Shown here: one piece after another, positions 47,919 to 56,302 of the stretch
Layout: the number at the start of each line of letters is the position of its first letter
Numbering within the stretch: the first letter of the stretch is position 1
NCBI GenBank assembly: GCA_016706865.1
Contig: JADJIS010000003.1
Coordinates: 1,674,001 to 1,738,000 of the forward strand
DNA: 64,000 bases
From: Bacteroidota bacterium
Lineage (GTDB): Bacteria; Bacteroidota; Bacteroidia; Chitinophagales; BACL12
Reading direction: 5' to 3'
The notes under the pieces: model-generated
Told to the model about the DNA's origin: nothing
What the model saw: only the letters and a program-made list of their open reading frames with translations
Databases searched by the model: none
Position numbers and translations under genes: made by a program

Positions 47919-48995
47919 TCACTCGCAATACGGAAACCCAAAAGTTGCAACATTTGGTGCAAAATTATGGCCGGAAGTAACTGAGCTGCATGCGATGCTA
48001 TCGCGGGTTTGGGTAGATACAGGGTAGATGAGTCCCACCTTATGGTAACGGCTGGATAATACGCCTAATCCTCCCTGAACATTGGTATATGCAGGAGTAA
48101 TTTGTCCTTCAGTGATACCGAGTGAGGCGTTATTATATTCAAAATAACTGAAAAGCTCCTCTCCTCCTGCATCAATAATAAATTGTATTGAATCGGCTAT
48201 ACGGATAAAACTAAAATCATCAACTGGCGGAAATTGATCTTCAATAAATTGATAAAAAGTTTCCCCTTCCACATCGTAATCCAAGGTTAATCCACCGGTT
48301 GTGCTTTCAGCAACATAATTAGTTTCCATTATCCAGTCCTTATATCCTGAATTAATATAATGTATACTGTCTCCTTCAGGGTAATAAATGCCCTCTCTGT
48401 AATGAAAACGCAAGGTAAGATCGTAAATTTTTGCATCCTGAGCCGATTTCCATCTCAATTGGTAAGTATTTGCAGGGGAGATTGCAAAGGATTGCGGAAA
48501 GATACCTTCATCATCAGGTCGGATAATTGCAAAACTATCAACCACAGCTGCTTGCGCGAACACAGTTTTCCCGGTTAACGTATCAATAGCAGTTATTTTG
48601 TAAGAGTGTGTATAATCCAGGTCTGCTACAAATAAATAAAGAATATTCGGAGCGTCGGCAAATGCTCCCGGAAGTTTTTCAATTCCATAATCTTCACCAT
48701 TTATGCGTGGGATAGGATAAGTGTTTACAAGGGTTCCGCCATCGTATTCCTCCACGGTCACCTTCAATTCTTCTCCATAATAAATGGAATTTGGATCTGA
48801 TGAAAGTGTTAATGCATCGATCTCATCGCTCAAAAATGCCCTGTTAATACGGATAAACTGTGTATCTACAGAGGCATCAAATAATGCGTAAACAACAGGC
48901 GTTTCCTTAAAATCGGCATTGAGATCAAAATCGGTGGAGCAACTATTCGTAAATGCAGCGATAATAAGTCCTGCTGCCACAATCCATTTATTCAT
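47919..48995 (-). CDS. DUF4249 lipoprotein (copy A)
   Basis: 358 residues from ATG 48995 (MNKWIVAAGLIIAAFTNSC), which has a clear lipobox; TTG 49004 lies inside the promoter element. It has the DUF4249 pattern: VVYALFDASVDTQFIRINRAFL near the N-terminus, then PNILYLFVADLDYTHSYKI, and a C-terminal QGGLGVLSSRYHKVGL. DUF4249 proteins usually accompany TonB-dependent receptors in uptake loci, but none is adjacent here. It ends in CE within the repeat block. It is a homologue of the gene at 52369. Confidence 0.88.
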   Translation of the reverse strand: MNKWIVAAGLIIAAFTNSCSTDFDLNADFKETPVVYALFDASVDTQFIRINRAFLSDEIDALTLSSDPNSIYYGEELKVTVEEYDGGTLVNTYPIPRINGEDYGIEKLPGAFADAPNILYLFVADLDYTHSYKITAIDTLTGKTVFAQAAVVDSFAIIRPDDEGIFPQSFAISPANTYQLRWKSAQDAKIYDLTLRFHYREGIYYPEGDSIHYINSGYKDWIMETNYVAESTTGGLTLDYDVEGETFYQFIEDQFPPVDDFSFIRIADSIQFIIDAGGEELFSYFEYNNASLGITEGQITPAYTNVQGGLGVLSSRYHKVGLIYPVSTQTRDSIACSSVTSGHNFAPNVATFGFPYCE

Positions 48996-49001
48996 AGATC
49001 G

Positions 49002-49009
49002 CAAAGATA
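49002..49009 (-). promoter_or_regulatory. Bacteroidota -7 promoter element
   Basis: TATCTTTG on the minus strand ends six bases before ATG 48995, implying an almost leaderless transcript. Confidence 0.55.
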
Positions 49010-49354
49010 AGGGTTTTTGAGAGGGGATTGTAAAGTAAATGTAAAATAGTGAGTGGGGAGTGGGGAGTAGTGAGTAGTCCTCGCTGAAGCTCGGAGAGGA
49101 GGTGAGTGGGAAGGGAGGGGGTAGAATGGGTTTGGGGGGGGATGGGTGGATGGATGCGTTTAATTAACATTGCTAAATGTTTCCAGCAAAGGGTGAATTT
49201 GGAAAAAACATAATATTTTGGGATTTGAATCCAAAATAAACATGATAATTTCGGATTTGAATCCGAAATTATTATACTATTGATGGAATATGCATGTGGG
49301 ATACAGGGCTGAGATTTTTATTTTAAGAGTCGGTGATTGGGTCATGCCCTTCAG
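49010..49354 (+). other. Non-coding region with G-rich low-complexity stretch and palindromes
   Basis: 345 bp without a gene. Bases ~49047-49150 are G-rich low complexity with GGGAGTG heptads and a run of eight G. The palindrome pair at 49214-49272 is listed separately. Confidence 0.6.
49214..49272. repeat. Two tandem palindromes sharing the core GGATTTGAATCC
   Basis: The first (49214-49238) is an imperfect palindrome around GGATTTGAATCC. The second (49245-49272) is perfect, with 13-base arms and a 2-base centre. The cores are 32 bp apart, close to three helical turns, as for paired operator sites. No gene starts directly next to them. Confidence 0.8.
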
Positions 49355-50443
49355 TTATTTTCCACCTTTAATGTAAAATGATATGGATTCAAAATGATTT
49401 TTATGTAAAAAATACATGAAATAAATATCGTCAGCTTTTTTACTTGTTGGTTTTGCTAGCAAGAGAAGGTCGCCATTTTCAGCATTTGTAATTGAAGCAG
49501 CCATGTATATTATATCATCGGGGTAAACATCAACATGCAAATACGCATATCCCTTTTTTTGATTGACAATAATTTGTTCATAAATTGAATCTGAAACAAT
49601 TTCAAATTGAAATGGATATAACTGCTCAATGTTTGCTGAATCTACGAATTCTTTATAACCGTTGTAGAGCGTATATGGGTAATCTGTAATAAGTAAGCTC
49701 TGCGGGATTACAAGTATTTTATCTTTTAATTGATTTACATTCTTAACCCATAACACTGAAATTTTAGTTGCAGGATTTTTTGCTCTTTCAGAAATTAACC
49801 ACGAAATATAATTCAAGGTCATTGTCAAATCGGCTTCTGTTGGATTAACTGAATGAAGTAATTTTTCAAATATTACAGTGTTTGGTGGTCGTTTAAAATT
49901 CATTTTATCAATTGTAGTAATGCCTACAAAGGTTTCAAAACGATGCACACTTGCATGTCCGGGCGAATGGTAATTATTGGATGAATAAAATTGCAGCATT
50001 GTTGTCAGTCCGTGGATTGAAGTTGGATATGTATAGTATTCTGTTGTTCCTGGGGGCTCTCCTGAAGAAAATACAGAAAATCCCAAATACATTACAAGAG
50101 AATTTGGATCAGTTTCCTTTTTTAACTGAGAAATTTCCTCCAATGTTTTAAATTGGATATCTACCTGATGAGGCCAATTAGTTGGAATTGTTTTTTTCAA
50201 TTTGTTATTAAAATCTTTTACGAATTGATAATAGAATTCCTTTTCATAATTCATATTTTTATTATCAAGTTTTTTGATTATCGCCGGATCAACCTCCTGC
50301 AAAACAACAAAGAGTGTTTTTGCCGCGTTAATTTTTGTAAGATCGTCGGAAGTTATGTCAAAATCAGGATCCATTTTTTGTGCCTGCAAATTCAGGCTAA
50401 AACTGATCATCAATATTAGAGTTAACTTTTTGTGAATGTTCAT
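49355..50443 (-). CDS. Secreted protein of unknown function
   Basis: A 362-residue protein with signal peptide MNIHKKLTLILMISFSLNLQAQ. The mature part is alpha/beta mixed (DLTKINAAKTLFVVLQEVDP near the start) and ends with VDVYPDDIIYMAASITNAENGDLLLLA, a strand-rich region. No family motif, lipobox or T9SS tail is seen. It is probably periplasmic and has its own promoter element. Confidence 0.75.
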   Translation of the reverse strand: MNIHKKLTLILMISFSLNLQAQKMDPDFDITSDDLTKINAAKTLFVVLQEVDPAIIKKLDNKNMNYEKEFYYQFVKDFNNKLKKTIPTNWPHQVDIQFKTLEEISQLKKETDPNSLVMYLGFSVFSSGEPPGTTEYYTYPTSIHGLTTMLQFYSSNNYHSPGHASVHRFETFVGITTIDKMNFKRPPNTVIFEKLLHSVNPTEADLTMTLNYISWLISERAKNPATKISVLWVKNVNQLKDKILVIPQSLLITDYPYTLYNGYKEFVDSANIEQLYPFQFEIVSDSIYEQIIVNQKKGYAYLHVDVYPDDIIYMAASITNAENGDLLLLAKPTSKKADDIYFMYFLHKNHFESISFYIKGGK

Positions 50444-50454
50444 TGGTTTTTAAT

Positions 50455-50462
50455 CAAAGATA
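50455..50462 (-). promoter_or_regulatory. Bacteroidota -7 promoter element
   Basis: TATCTTTG on the minus strand ends 11 bases before ATG 50443. Confidence 0.45.
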
Positions 50463-50608
50463 AAAAGATTTAACACATTTTGCATTTTCAAATCTGATGG
50501 TGTAATTTCTCTTCTATAATCAAACCACGAACAATAATTTCATTTTCGGCTTAAATGCACTGGTCGCAACTTTCCAAAAAAGAAATAAATAGGAGCTCCA
50601 TACTTGTT

Positions 50609-51016
50609 TTACCTTTCACCAAATGAAAAAGGTTTTCCAGGAGGTATTGAATCAAAAAGAAATGATGGGCATCCATTTATTTTTGAGCCAATATAACACC
50701 CTGCGACTAATGATTTGTTAATATAAATTGTTGTGTCGCATAGATTACCAATTGAAACGTATACTTTAACTATTTCTAATCCGGAACAATAACCTTTATT
50801 TATAACCCATCTTTTTCGCTCAGACATTATAAATCCATCCTCAAACAATTCGGTATATTTAAATTTACCATCATCAAGAATAACAACAAGTTCTTCCATC
50901 TTTTCAATTGCAGAAACTTGAAAATATATTGATTTGTCGCAATCATTTTTACAACTAGTTCCCATAAAAATTGAAAGAAGAGAAATGGCTACTAATCTGA
51001 ATTTAACATTTTGCAT
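50609..51016 (-). CDS. Small lipoprotein of unknown function
   Basis: A 135-residue protein with N-terminus MQNVKFRLVAISLLSIFMG and lipobox TSC at about residue 22. The mature domain has several cysteines (CDKS, GYCSGLE, LCDTT, GCYIG, GCPSF), probably disulfide-bonded. Family not recognised. It is flanked by non-coding DNA on both sides. Confidence 0.7.
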   Translation of the reverse strand: MQNVKFRLVAISLLSIFMGTSCKNDCDKSIYFQVSAIEKMEELVVILDDGKFKYTELFEDGFIMSERKRWVINKGYCSGLEIVKVYVSIGNLCDTTIYINKSLVAGCYIGSKINGCPSFLFDSIPPGKPFSFGER

Positions 51017-51307
51017 AATTTCATTTTTTTGTGTAATTATGATCTAGGATTCATATCATAAAAATACAAAAATTACAAACTCAATACTTAAAGGACAAAT
51101 TGAATACAAAGTCCGTCATCCGAATCCACACAGTCCCTCACGGGCATAATTGATTTTTAGAGGTGTGAGAAGACTATGTGGGGGCATCTTCCATGCTATG
51201 CCCGGCGTCTGCCCCGCCAGAGTCGGATTTATTTAAGTAAGTAGCATGTCTGGACATTTACAGTCAAAACAGTTAAATTTACCGAAGATAATAATGATAG
51301 AAATAAG

Positions 51308-51601
51308 ATGACAAATGAATTTCCTAACTCAAAAAATAAAATAATTTTATATAGCATTTTATTTAGTGTTTTAACAATTGTAATTTCATTCATTTCAATA
51401 AATATAAATAATAAATCAGGTTATATAATACTTGAGATATTGGGATATCCTGCAAGTATAGCATTGATGTTTGCCTATTTTTCAGGTGATGATGCATTCT
51501 ATCTGATTTGTTTAATAGAGTTTGTTTCATTTTTTATAACTTATTGCATGATCTTACATTTTTATTATGTAATTAAAAGAGAAAGAAAATCAATTAAATG
51601 A
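51308..51601 (+). CDS. Small membrane protein of unknown function
   Basis: A 97-residue protein with three predicted membrane helices (IILYSILFSVLTIVISFISI, IILEILGYPASIALMFAYF, FVSFFITYCMILHFYYV) and a basic C-terminus (KRERKSIK) that should be cytoplasmic. No family was recognised. It lies 84 bp upstream of another short unknown gene. The preceding ~200 bp contain a GC-richer patch. Confidence 0.6.
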   Translation: MTNEFPNSKNKIILYSILFSVLTIVISFISININNKSGYIILEILGYPASIALMFAYFSGDDAFYLICLIEFVSFFITYCMILHFYYVIKRERKSIK

Positions 51602-51685
51602 TTGTGGAAGGCAACTTTTAAATTAGAAGAAGGAAAATTTAATATTCAGACAACTATATCCAATAAAAACAAGTAAAACCTGTGT

Positions 51686-52069
51686 ATGAATTTACTATTA
51701 TTTTATCTTTTTAGTATTGCCTTGATAAAAGGCGATGTAGATGAATATATTATGGAATATGATCCAAATACATCTTTTTTTATTGATAATAAAACAAACT
51801 CGGATCTTATTACAGAGTTCAGTTATAAGTATTCAAATTTTGATACAATTTATATTGCGGTTTCTTATAGACATGTAGGAAGTTTTGGGTCGGAATTGAG
51901 CACTACATTATCCTATGATCTAATTATAAGGTTAAAACGCCTGATGCCTAATACACAAGTATTGTTTTACAGAAAGCAGAATTCAGGTGGTCTAGGCGCC
52001 GTTTTTTCAAAAAAGAAATATGAGGTTAATCATAGAGGAGTGTTTATTTATACTTCGTTGCAGGAGTGA
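51686..52069 (+). CDS. Short protein of unknown function
   Basis: A 127-residue protein with a short hydrophobic start (MNLLLFYLFSIALI) that could be a weak signal peptide, then IMEYDPNTSFFIDNKTNSD and a basic end. It contains no recognised motif. Coding is supported by the length and by the repeat block that starts directly after its stop codon, as at other real genes in this window. Confidence 0.5.
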   Translation: MNLLLFYLFSIALIKGDVDEYIMEYDPNTSFFIDNKTNSDLITEFSYKYSNFDTIYIAVSYRHVGSFGSELSTTLSYDLIIRLKRLMPNTQVLFYRKQNSGGLGAVFSKKKYEVNHRGVFIYTSLQE

Positions 52070-52368
52070 AAGGGGTGGGTGGAGTCGCAGTCACAGTCAC
52101 AGTTTGTAACATTGTTAATTTTCTTTTTAATTAAACTTTCAAATTCTCGAAAAACAAACTCCCCTATGGGGCTGGGGGCCAGTCACAGTCACAGTCGCAG
52201 TCACAGTCGCAGTCGCAGTCGCAGTTTGTAACATTGATAATTTTTACTTCGAATTGAAACTAGTCAACAGTGGGCAGTGAGCAGTGGGCAGTGGGCAGTT
52301 CGTAACATTGCAAGATTTACCTCCGAACCAGACTATTTCAACCACTTCAACTCCTTCACACTCCCCGC
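52070..52368 (+). repeat. Composite dispersed-repeat block between convergent genes
   Basis: Starts right after the stop of the 51686 gene. It contains GTCGCAGTCACAGT-type 6-bp tandem arrays (two stretches), two copies of CAGTTTGTAACATTG, TTCGAATTGAAACTAGTC and four or five AGTGGGC heptads. These modules also make up the 47452-47918 block, in the opposite strand orientation. The block fills the whole gap up to the DUF4249 copy B stop codon. Confidence 0.9.
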
Positions 52369-53427
52369 TCAAAACCCGCAACCCGGATAAGCCGGATTTG
52401 TGAAGCTGGAAACAAAATTTAATTGTTTCGTTATTTTGCCACAGGCGAGTGAATCGATGGAGTCGTCGTATAAATGTACATCGTTTATTTCGATCTTGTG
52501 CCGGGAAGAGAACATACCAAGACCACCGCTGATATTTGTGAATTCTGGAGAAATATAATCCTCGTTGATGCCCAGGTTTGCCAATACATTCAGATATTGA
52601 TCATATACTTCTACTCCACCGGCATACCAATAAAAATTAATTGACGAATAATAACGAATTACATTTTCATCTTCTTCCAAAGCACCGGATAAAAAACTGT
52701 ATAAAAGATTGCGCTCCAAACTGTAAGAAACATTTCCATAACCAAGAATATTATCTCCGAATTTATTATTAAATATCTGCCAGTCTACATGTTTAAGAAT
52801 AGAATCGCCATTACTGATATTTTTTTCATAATAGTTAAATCGCATCCATAATTCGTAAATTTTTCCATTAAGGGCTTGTTTGCAGGTATATGTTATTTTT
52901 GATGTATCGGTATAATTGATATATGTTTCAGGCAAGGTGGGATAATAAACGTAAAAATTTCCTACAATATTGGTTTGAGAAGTAATGGTATCGCCGCTAG
53001 AATTATTCACAACAAATAATTTATAGGTAGATAATGAATCAAGTTTTTCTGTGATGCGAAATAAAATATTGGGTGAACCGGAAAATAATCCTTCCTCCTT
53101 TATAATTCCAAGTGTATCACCATCTACATACTGAACCGGAATAACATGTATAAAATTGCCATTGGTCCATTGTTCCATGTATACGAACAGATCATCTTCC
53201 TCATAATAATAATTTGCGGGGTCGGTTGCGAGCAGGAAGGCACTTGTATTTACATCCAGAAAAGTTTTTTCGATCCGAAGAAAATTTGTATCCTCACCAT
53301 AATCAAGAATTCCGACTACAACCGTTTTTTCGATATATTCACCATTGATATCAAAGTCGTTATTGCAGCTCAAAACCACAGCAATAAAAATGATAAATAG
53401 ACCTAATCGGAATTCTGAATTCAACAT
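52369..53427 (-). CDS. DUF4249 lipoprotein (copy B)
   Basis: A 352-residue protein whose N-terminus MLNSEFRLGLFIIFIAVVLSC ends in a lipobox. It aligns with copy A: VVVGILDYGEDTNFLRIEKTFL, PNILFRITEKLDSLSTYKL and SGGLGMFSSRHKIEI. The C-terminus YPGCGF corresponds to the end of copy A. No TonB-dependent receptor gene is adjacent. The start is fixed by the lipoprotein signal. Confidence 0.88.
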   Translation of the reverse strand: MLNSEFRLGLFIIFIAVVLSCNNDFDINGEYIEKTVVVGILDYGEDTNFLRIEKTFLDVNTSAFLLATDPANYYYEEDDLFVYMEQWTNGNFIHVIPVQYVDGDTLGIIKEEGLFSGSPNILFRITEKLDSLSTYKLFVVNNSSGDTITSQTNIVGNFYVYYPTLPETYINYTDTSKITYTCKQALNGKIYELWMRFNYYEKNISNGDSILKHVDWQIFNNKFGDNILGYGNVSYSLERNLLYSFLSGALEEDENVIRYYSSINFYWYAGGVEVYDQYLNVLANLGINEDYISPEFTNISGGLGMFSSRHKIEINDVHLYDDSIDSLACGKITKQLNFVSSFTNPAYPGCGF

Positions 53428-53514
53428 CCTGAGGCTAAAATTATCGATTTAATGCATTCAAAATCAAATTTTAACAGATATGACAGGGAATTTACGTGAA
53501 TCAGAGGCTTGCGC

Positions 53515-53542
53515 AAAAAAAAGATGCCGCATTTGCGACACC
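53515..53542 (-). terminator. Intrinsic terminator ending the CRTAC1 transcript
   Basis: On the minus strand GGTGTCGC pairs with GCGGCATC (two wobbles) across AAAT, followed by eight T. It is the first terminator-like structure after the stop at 53802, which would leave a 3' UTR of about 260 nt. Confidence 0.7.
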
Positions 53543-53562
53543 TTAAATATCTCTAAAAAATT

Positions 53563-53790
53563 ACCCCGAATAAGAAAATCTATGATACCTGGGTCTAAAA
53601 AAAAAGTTATCGTAGATTTTCTATTCGGGGTAAATCCAACTAATGCGATAGTTCACTTCGTTCCATCGATCTATTCAAAAAATAACCCCGAATAAGAAAA
53701 TCTATGATACCTGGGTCTAAAAAAAAAGTTATCGTAGATTTTCTATTCGGGGTAAATCCAACTAATGCGATAGTTCACTTCGTTCCATCG
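53563..53790. repeat. Duplicated hairpin unit (106 bp twice, 122-bp period)
   Basis: Copy 1 (53563-53668) and copy 2 (53685-53790) are identical, separated by a 16-bp spacer. Each contains an inverted repeat with 24-base arms (CCCCGAATA...TATTCGGGG) around a nine-A tract. Each also has the left arm of a second hairpin (TCCAACTAATGCGAT), completed only after copy 2 by ATCGCATAAGTTGGA. Confidence 0.95.
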
Positions 53791-53801
53791 CATAAGTTGG
53801 A

Positions 53802-56180
53802 TTAATGACCGTGTTGCATATCCATATATCTATCATCACCCATATCCATAGTCATCATCATTTTATGTGTAAATGATTTTTCAGGTGTTGACTGGAATTC
53901 GAATACATTTAATGTTAAAGTTTCAAATTGATTATTTCCTTCTGTTACTTTAATATGCTGATTCATTGCAAGGTCTTTAAACACTTGTTTTTCGCCTGTG
54001 GTTGGCCATGTAATTTCCACTTGTTTAATGGCAGTTGCTTTTCCAAGACCAATTTCTTGTCTCAAACTATTTGCACCAAAACTGGAACCACTGGTAACCC
54101 ACTCATAAATATCGTGATCAGCACCGTTTTCTGTTACTGTTACTCTTAAACGCGCTCCTCTTGCAATTTTATTTGATTTAGTTCCTACCAGATCAATAGA
54201 GATCCAATTGTTGCCAAAAGATGCCGGATTCGCAAATAAACAATCGTAAAATCCGGATGCTTCATAAGCTCCACCCATTTGAGCAAAAATTTCAGGATAT
54301 CCATCATTATTTAGATCGGCAAAAGAAATTTCATGGCCTTTTTGTAAAACTCCAACACCTGCAGAAGTTGAAACATCCTGCCATCCTTTACCAGCATTAT
54401 TTCTGAACATTCTGTTAGGAGTTAAACTTCTCATATCGGGTTTACCTGTTCCTACATAAAAATCGATATAACCATCCATATCAAAATCGCCGTAACTGCT
54501 ACCCATTACAAGGAATGAACGATTTCCCAAACCAAGTTCATCCGCTTTATCGGTAAATGTTCCATTTTTATTATTGATATAAATTGCAGATTTATCACCT
54601 TTTTTAGGTTTGTTTAAATATTCTGCAGGAATATCATCATCGCTCACGTTGGCACTGTAACTAAAGTTCATGATATCTAACCAACCATCATTATTATAAT
54701 CGAAGAACCAACAAGGGAAACTTTGAATAGGACCAGAAATTCCTGCTTCTTCCGAAACATCGGTGAATTTCAATTTCATACTTCCTTTTTTGGTATCGTT
54801 GCGGAATAAATGATTTGCTGCGCTGTTAACAGAAACATAAATATCGGCATCTCCATCATTATCATAATCTCCTGAAGTTACACCTTTCACAAAACCATTT
54901 AAATTGGTTTTAGATTCTTTTGCTACATCTTTGAATTTACCCTTATCATTTAAGAATAAAATACAATCGTTCTTTTTATCACCTTTCCGCGAAGCTTCAT
55001 TACCAATATAAAGATCTAACCAACCATCGTTATTAAAATCAGCCCAGGTTGATGCCTGAGATGGATGTGTGCTCCACAAACCAATTTCATAAGTTACGTC
55101 TGTAAAAGTACTGTCGCCATTATTTCTCAACATCGAACTCGGTAAAATTCCAAATTCGCTGTACCAAGCTCCACGTGAAATCCAAACATCTAAATTACCA
55201 TCATTATTATAATCTGTTTGCTGAATCATTAATCCACCAGGGAATTTATCAATACCTGCTTTTGCAGAAATATCATCAAATGATCCGTCGCCTTTATTCA
55301 ACAATAAAAAGCTTCTTTCTTTTAATCCCCAACCACAAGTAAATATATCTATCAAACCATCTTTGTTAAAATCATCAAGTATAACTCCTCCGCACATATT
55401 CGGATTATCAACTCCAAGATCGATGGCTATATTTTTAAATTTTGGAACATCGTATTCCGATTGGAAAGATGCTTCCGGCACCAACCATTGTGAAGGAACT
55501 TCATTTGGATATCCACCTGTTTGCATGTAGGCAATATTTAATAACCACATTGCAGAAAGATTATTCGGATCGTATTTTAAACATTGTGTATATGCTTCAA
55601 TTGCACCATTAGGACCATCTTTCATTTGACTTTGTGCAGCTTTTGACAAAGGCCAGATACAAGATTCTGCATTGTGCATACCAATACAATTTTCCACCTC
55701 ACCGTGACGCAGATAAACTAAACCTTTTCCGTAGTACCATTTACCATATTGTTCAGGAGATAATTTTTTAAAATCAGGATCTGCTTCAAATGCTTTTACC
55801 TTTTCTATTGATTCAGAAACTTTACCACAATTCAACATTTGAGCACAAACATCAAAATACCAGGTAAACTTGCCGTCAATGTCTGTAGGAATTGGTTGGT
55901 CCAACAAACTTTCTACAATTGCAGTATTCATAAAACGAAGACCCGGTTTGTTTACCCGGTCATAAACTTTATGTAAATACGCCGTCATCGCATCATTTCC
56001 GCTTTGAGATGGATCCCATGCTATGGGTTCAATTTTTGCGGATTGTTGTGCGGCAACTCTTTTATTATCACCACCTTTAACAAGTTTCATGATCTTGCTT
56101 TTCATTGCGTAGGAAGTAACTCCTACTACAACTAATAAAATTCCGGCGATGATCAGTATACGTTTTCCTTTCTTTGACAT
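53802..56180 (-). CDS. CRTAC1-type protein with VCBS repeats and ASPIC/UnbV domain (copy 1)
   Basis: A 792-residue protein with an N-terminal membrane helix (residues ~7-25) and a helical TPR-like region (~60-235; GMHNAESCIWPLS, SAMWLLNIAYMQTGG). VCBS/FG-GAP blades follow, each with a D-x-[ND]-x-D-G calcium loop (DFNKDGLIDIF, DYNNDGNLDVW, DFNNDGWLDLY). The ASPIC/UnbV domain (ISIDLVGTKSNKIARGARL, QVEITWPTTGEKQVF) is near the C-terminus. The end is Met/His/Asp-rich (MMMTMDMGDDRYMDMQHGH), suggesting metal binding. It should act in the periplasm or at the surface. The paralogue lies directly upstream, probably in one operon. Confidence 0.92.
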   Translation of the reverse strand: MSKKGKRILIIAGILLVVVGVTSYAMKSKIMKLVKGGDNKRVAAQQSAKIEPIAWDPSQSGNDAMTAYLHKVYDRVNKPGLRFMNTAIVESLLDQPIPTDIDGKFTWYFDVCAQMLNCGKVSESIEKVKAFEADPDFKKLSPEQYGKWYYGKGLVYLRHGEVENCIGMHNAESCIWPLSKAAQSQMKDGPNGAIEAYTQCLKYDPNNLSAMWLLNIAYMQTGGYPNEVPSQWLVPEASFQSEYDVPKFKNIAIDLGVDNPNMCGGVILDDFNKDGLIDIFTCGWGLKERSFLLLNKGDGSFDDISAKAGIDKFPGGLMIQQTDYNNDGNLDVWISRGAWYSEFGILPSSMLRNNGDSTFTDVTYEIGLWSTHPSQASTWADFNNDGWLDLYIGNEASRKGDKKNDCILFLNDKGKFKDVAKESKTNLNGFVKGVTSGDYDNDGDADIYVSVNSAANHLFRNDTKKGSMKLKFTDVSEEAGISGPIQSFPCWFFDYNNDGWLDIMNFSYSANVSDDDIPAEYLNKPKKGDKSAIYINNKNGTFTDKADELGLGNRSFLVMGSSYGDFDMDGYIDFYVGTGKPDMRSLTPNRMFRNNAGKGWQDVSTSAGVGVLQKGHEISFADLNNDGYPEIFAQMGGAYEASGFYDCLFANPASFGNNWISIDLVGTKSNKIARGARLRVTVTENGADHDIYEWVTSGSSFGANSLRQEIGLGKATAIKQVEITWPTTGEKQVFKDLAMNQHIKVTEGNNQFETLTLNVFEFQSTPEKSFTHKMMMTMDMGDDRYMDMQHGH

Positions 56181-56302
56181 TTTAATGGTTTTAGTTTTGC
56201 AAAATTCTTGTATTAATTGATTTTATTATAAAAAGCAGCTCCTACAAGATTAAATTTTTCTTATCTGCTGTCTAAATGTTTTGTAAACGATTTTGGTTCA
56301 AA

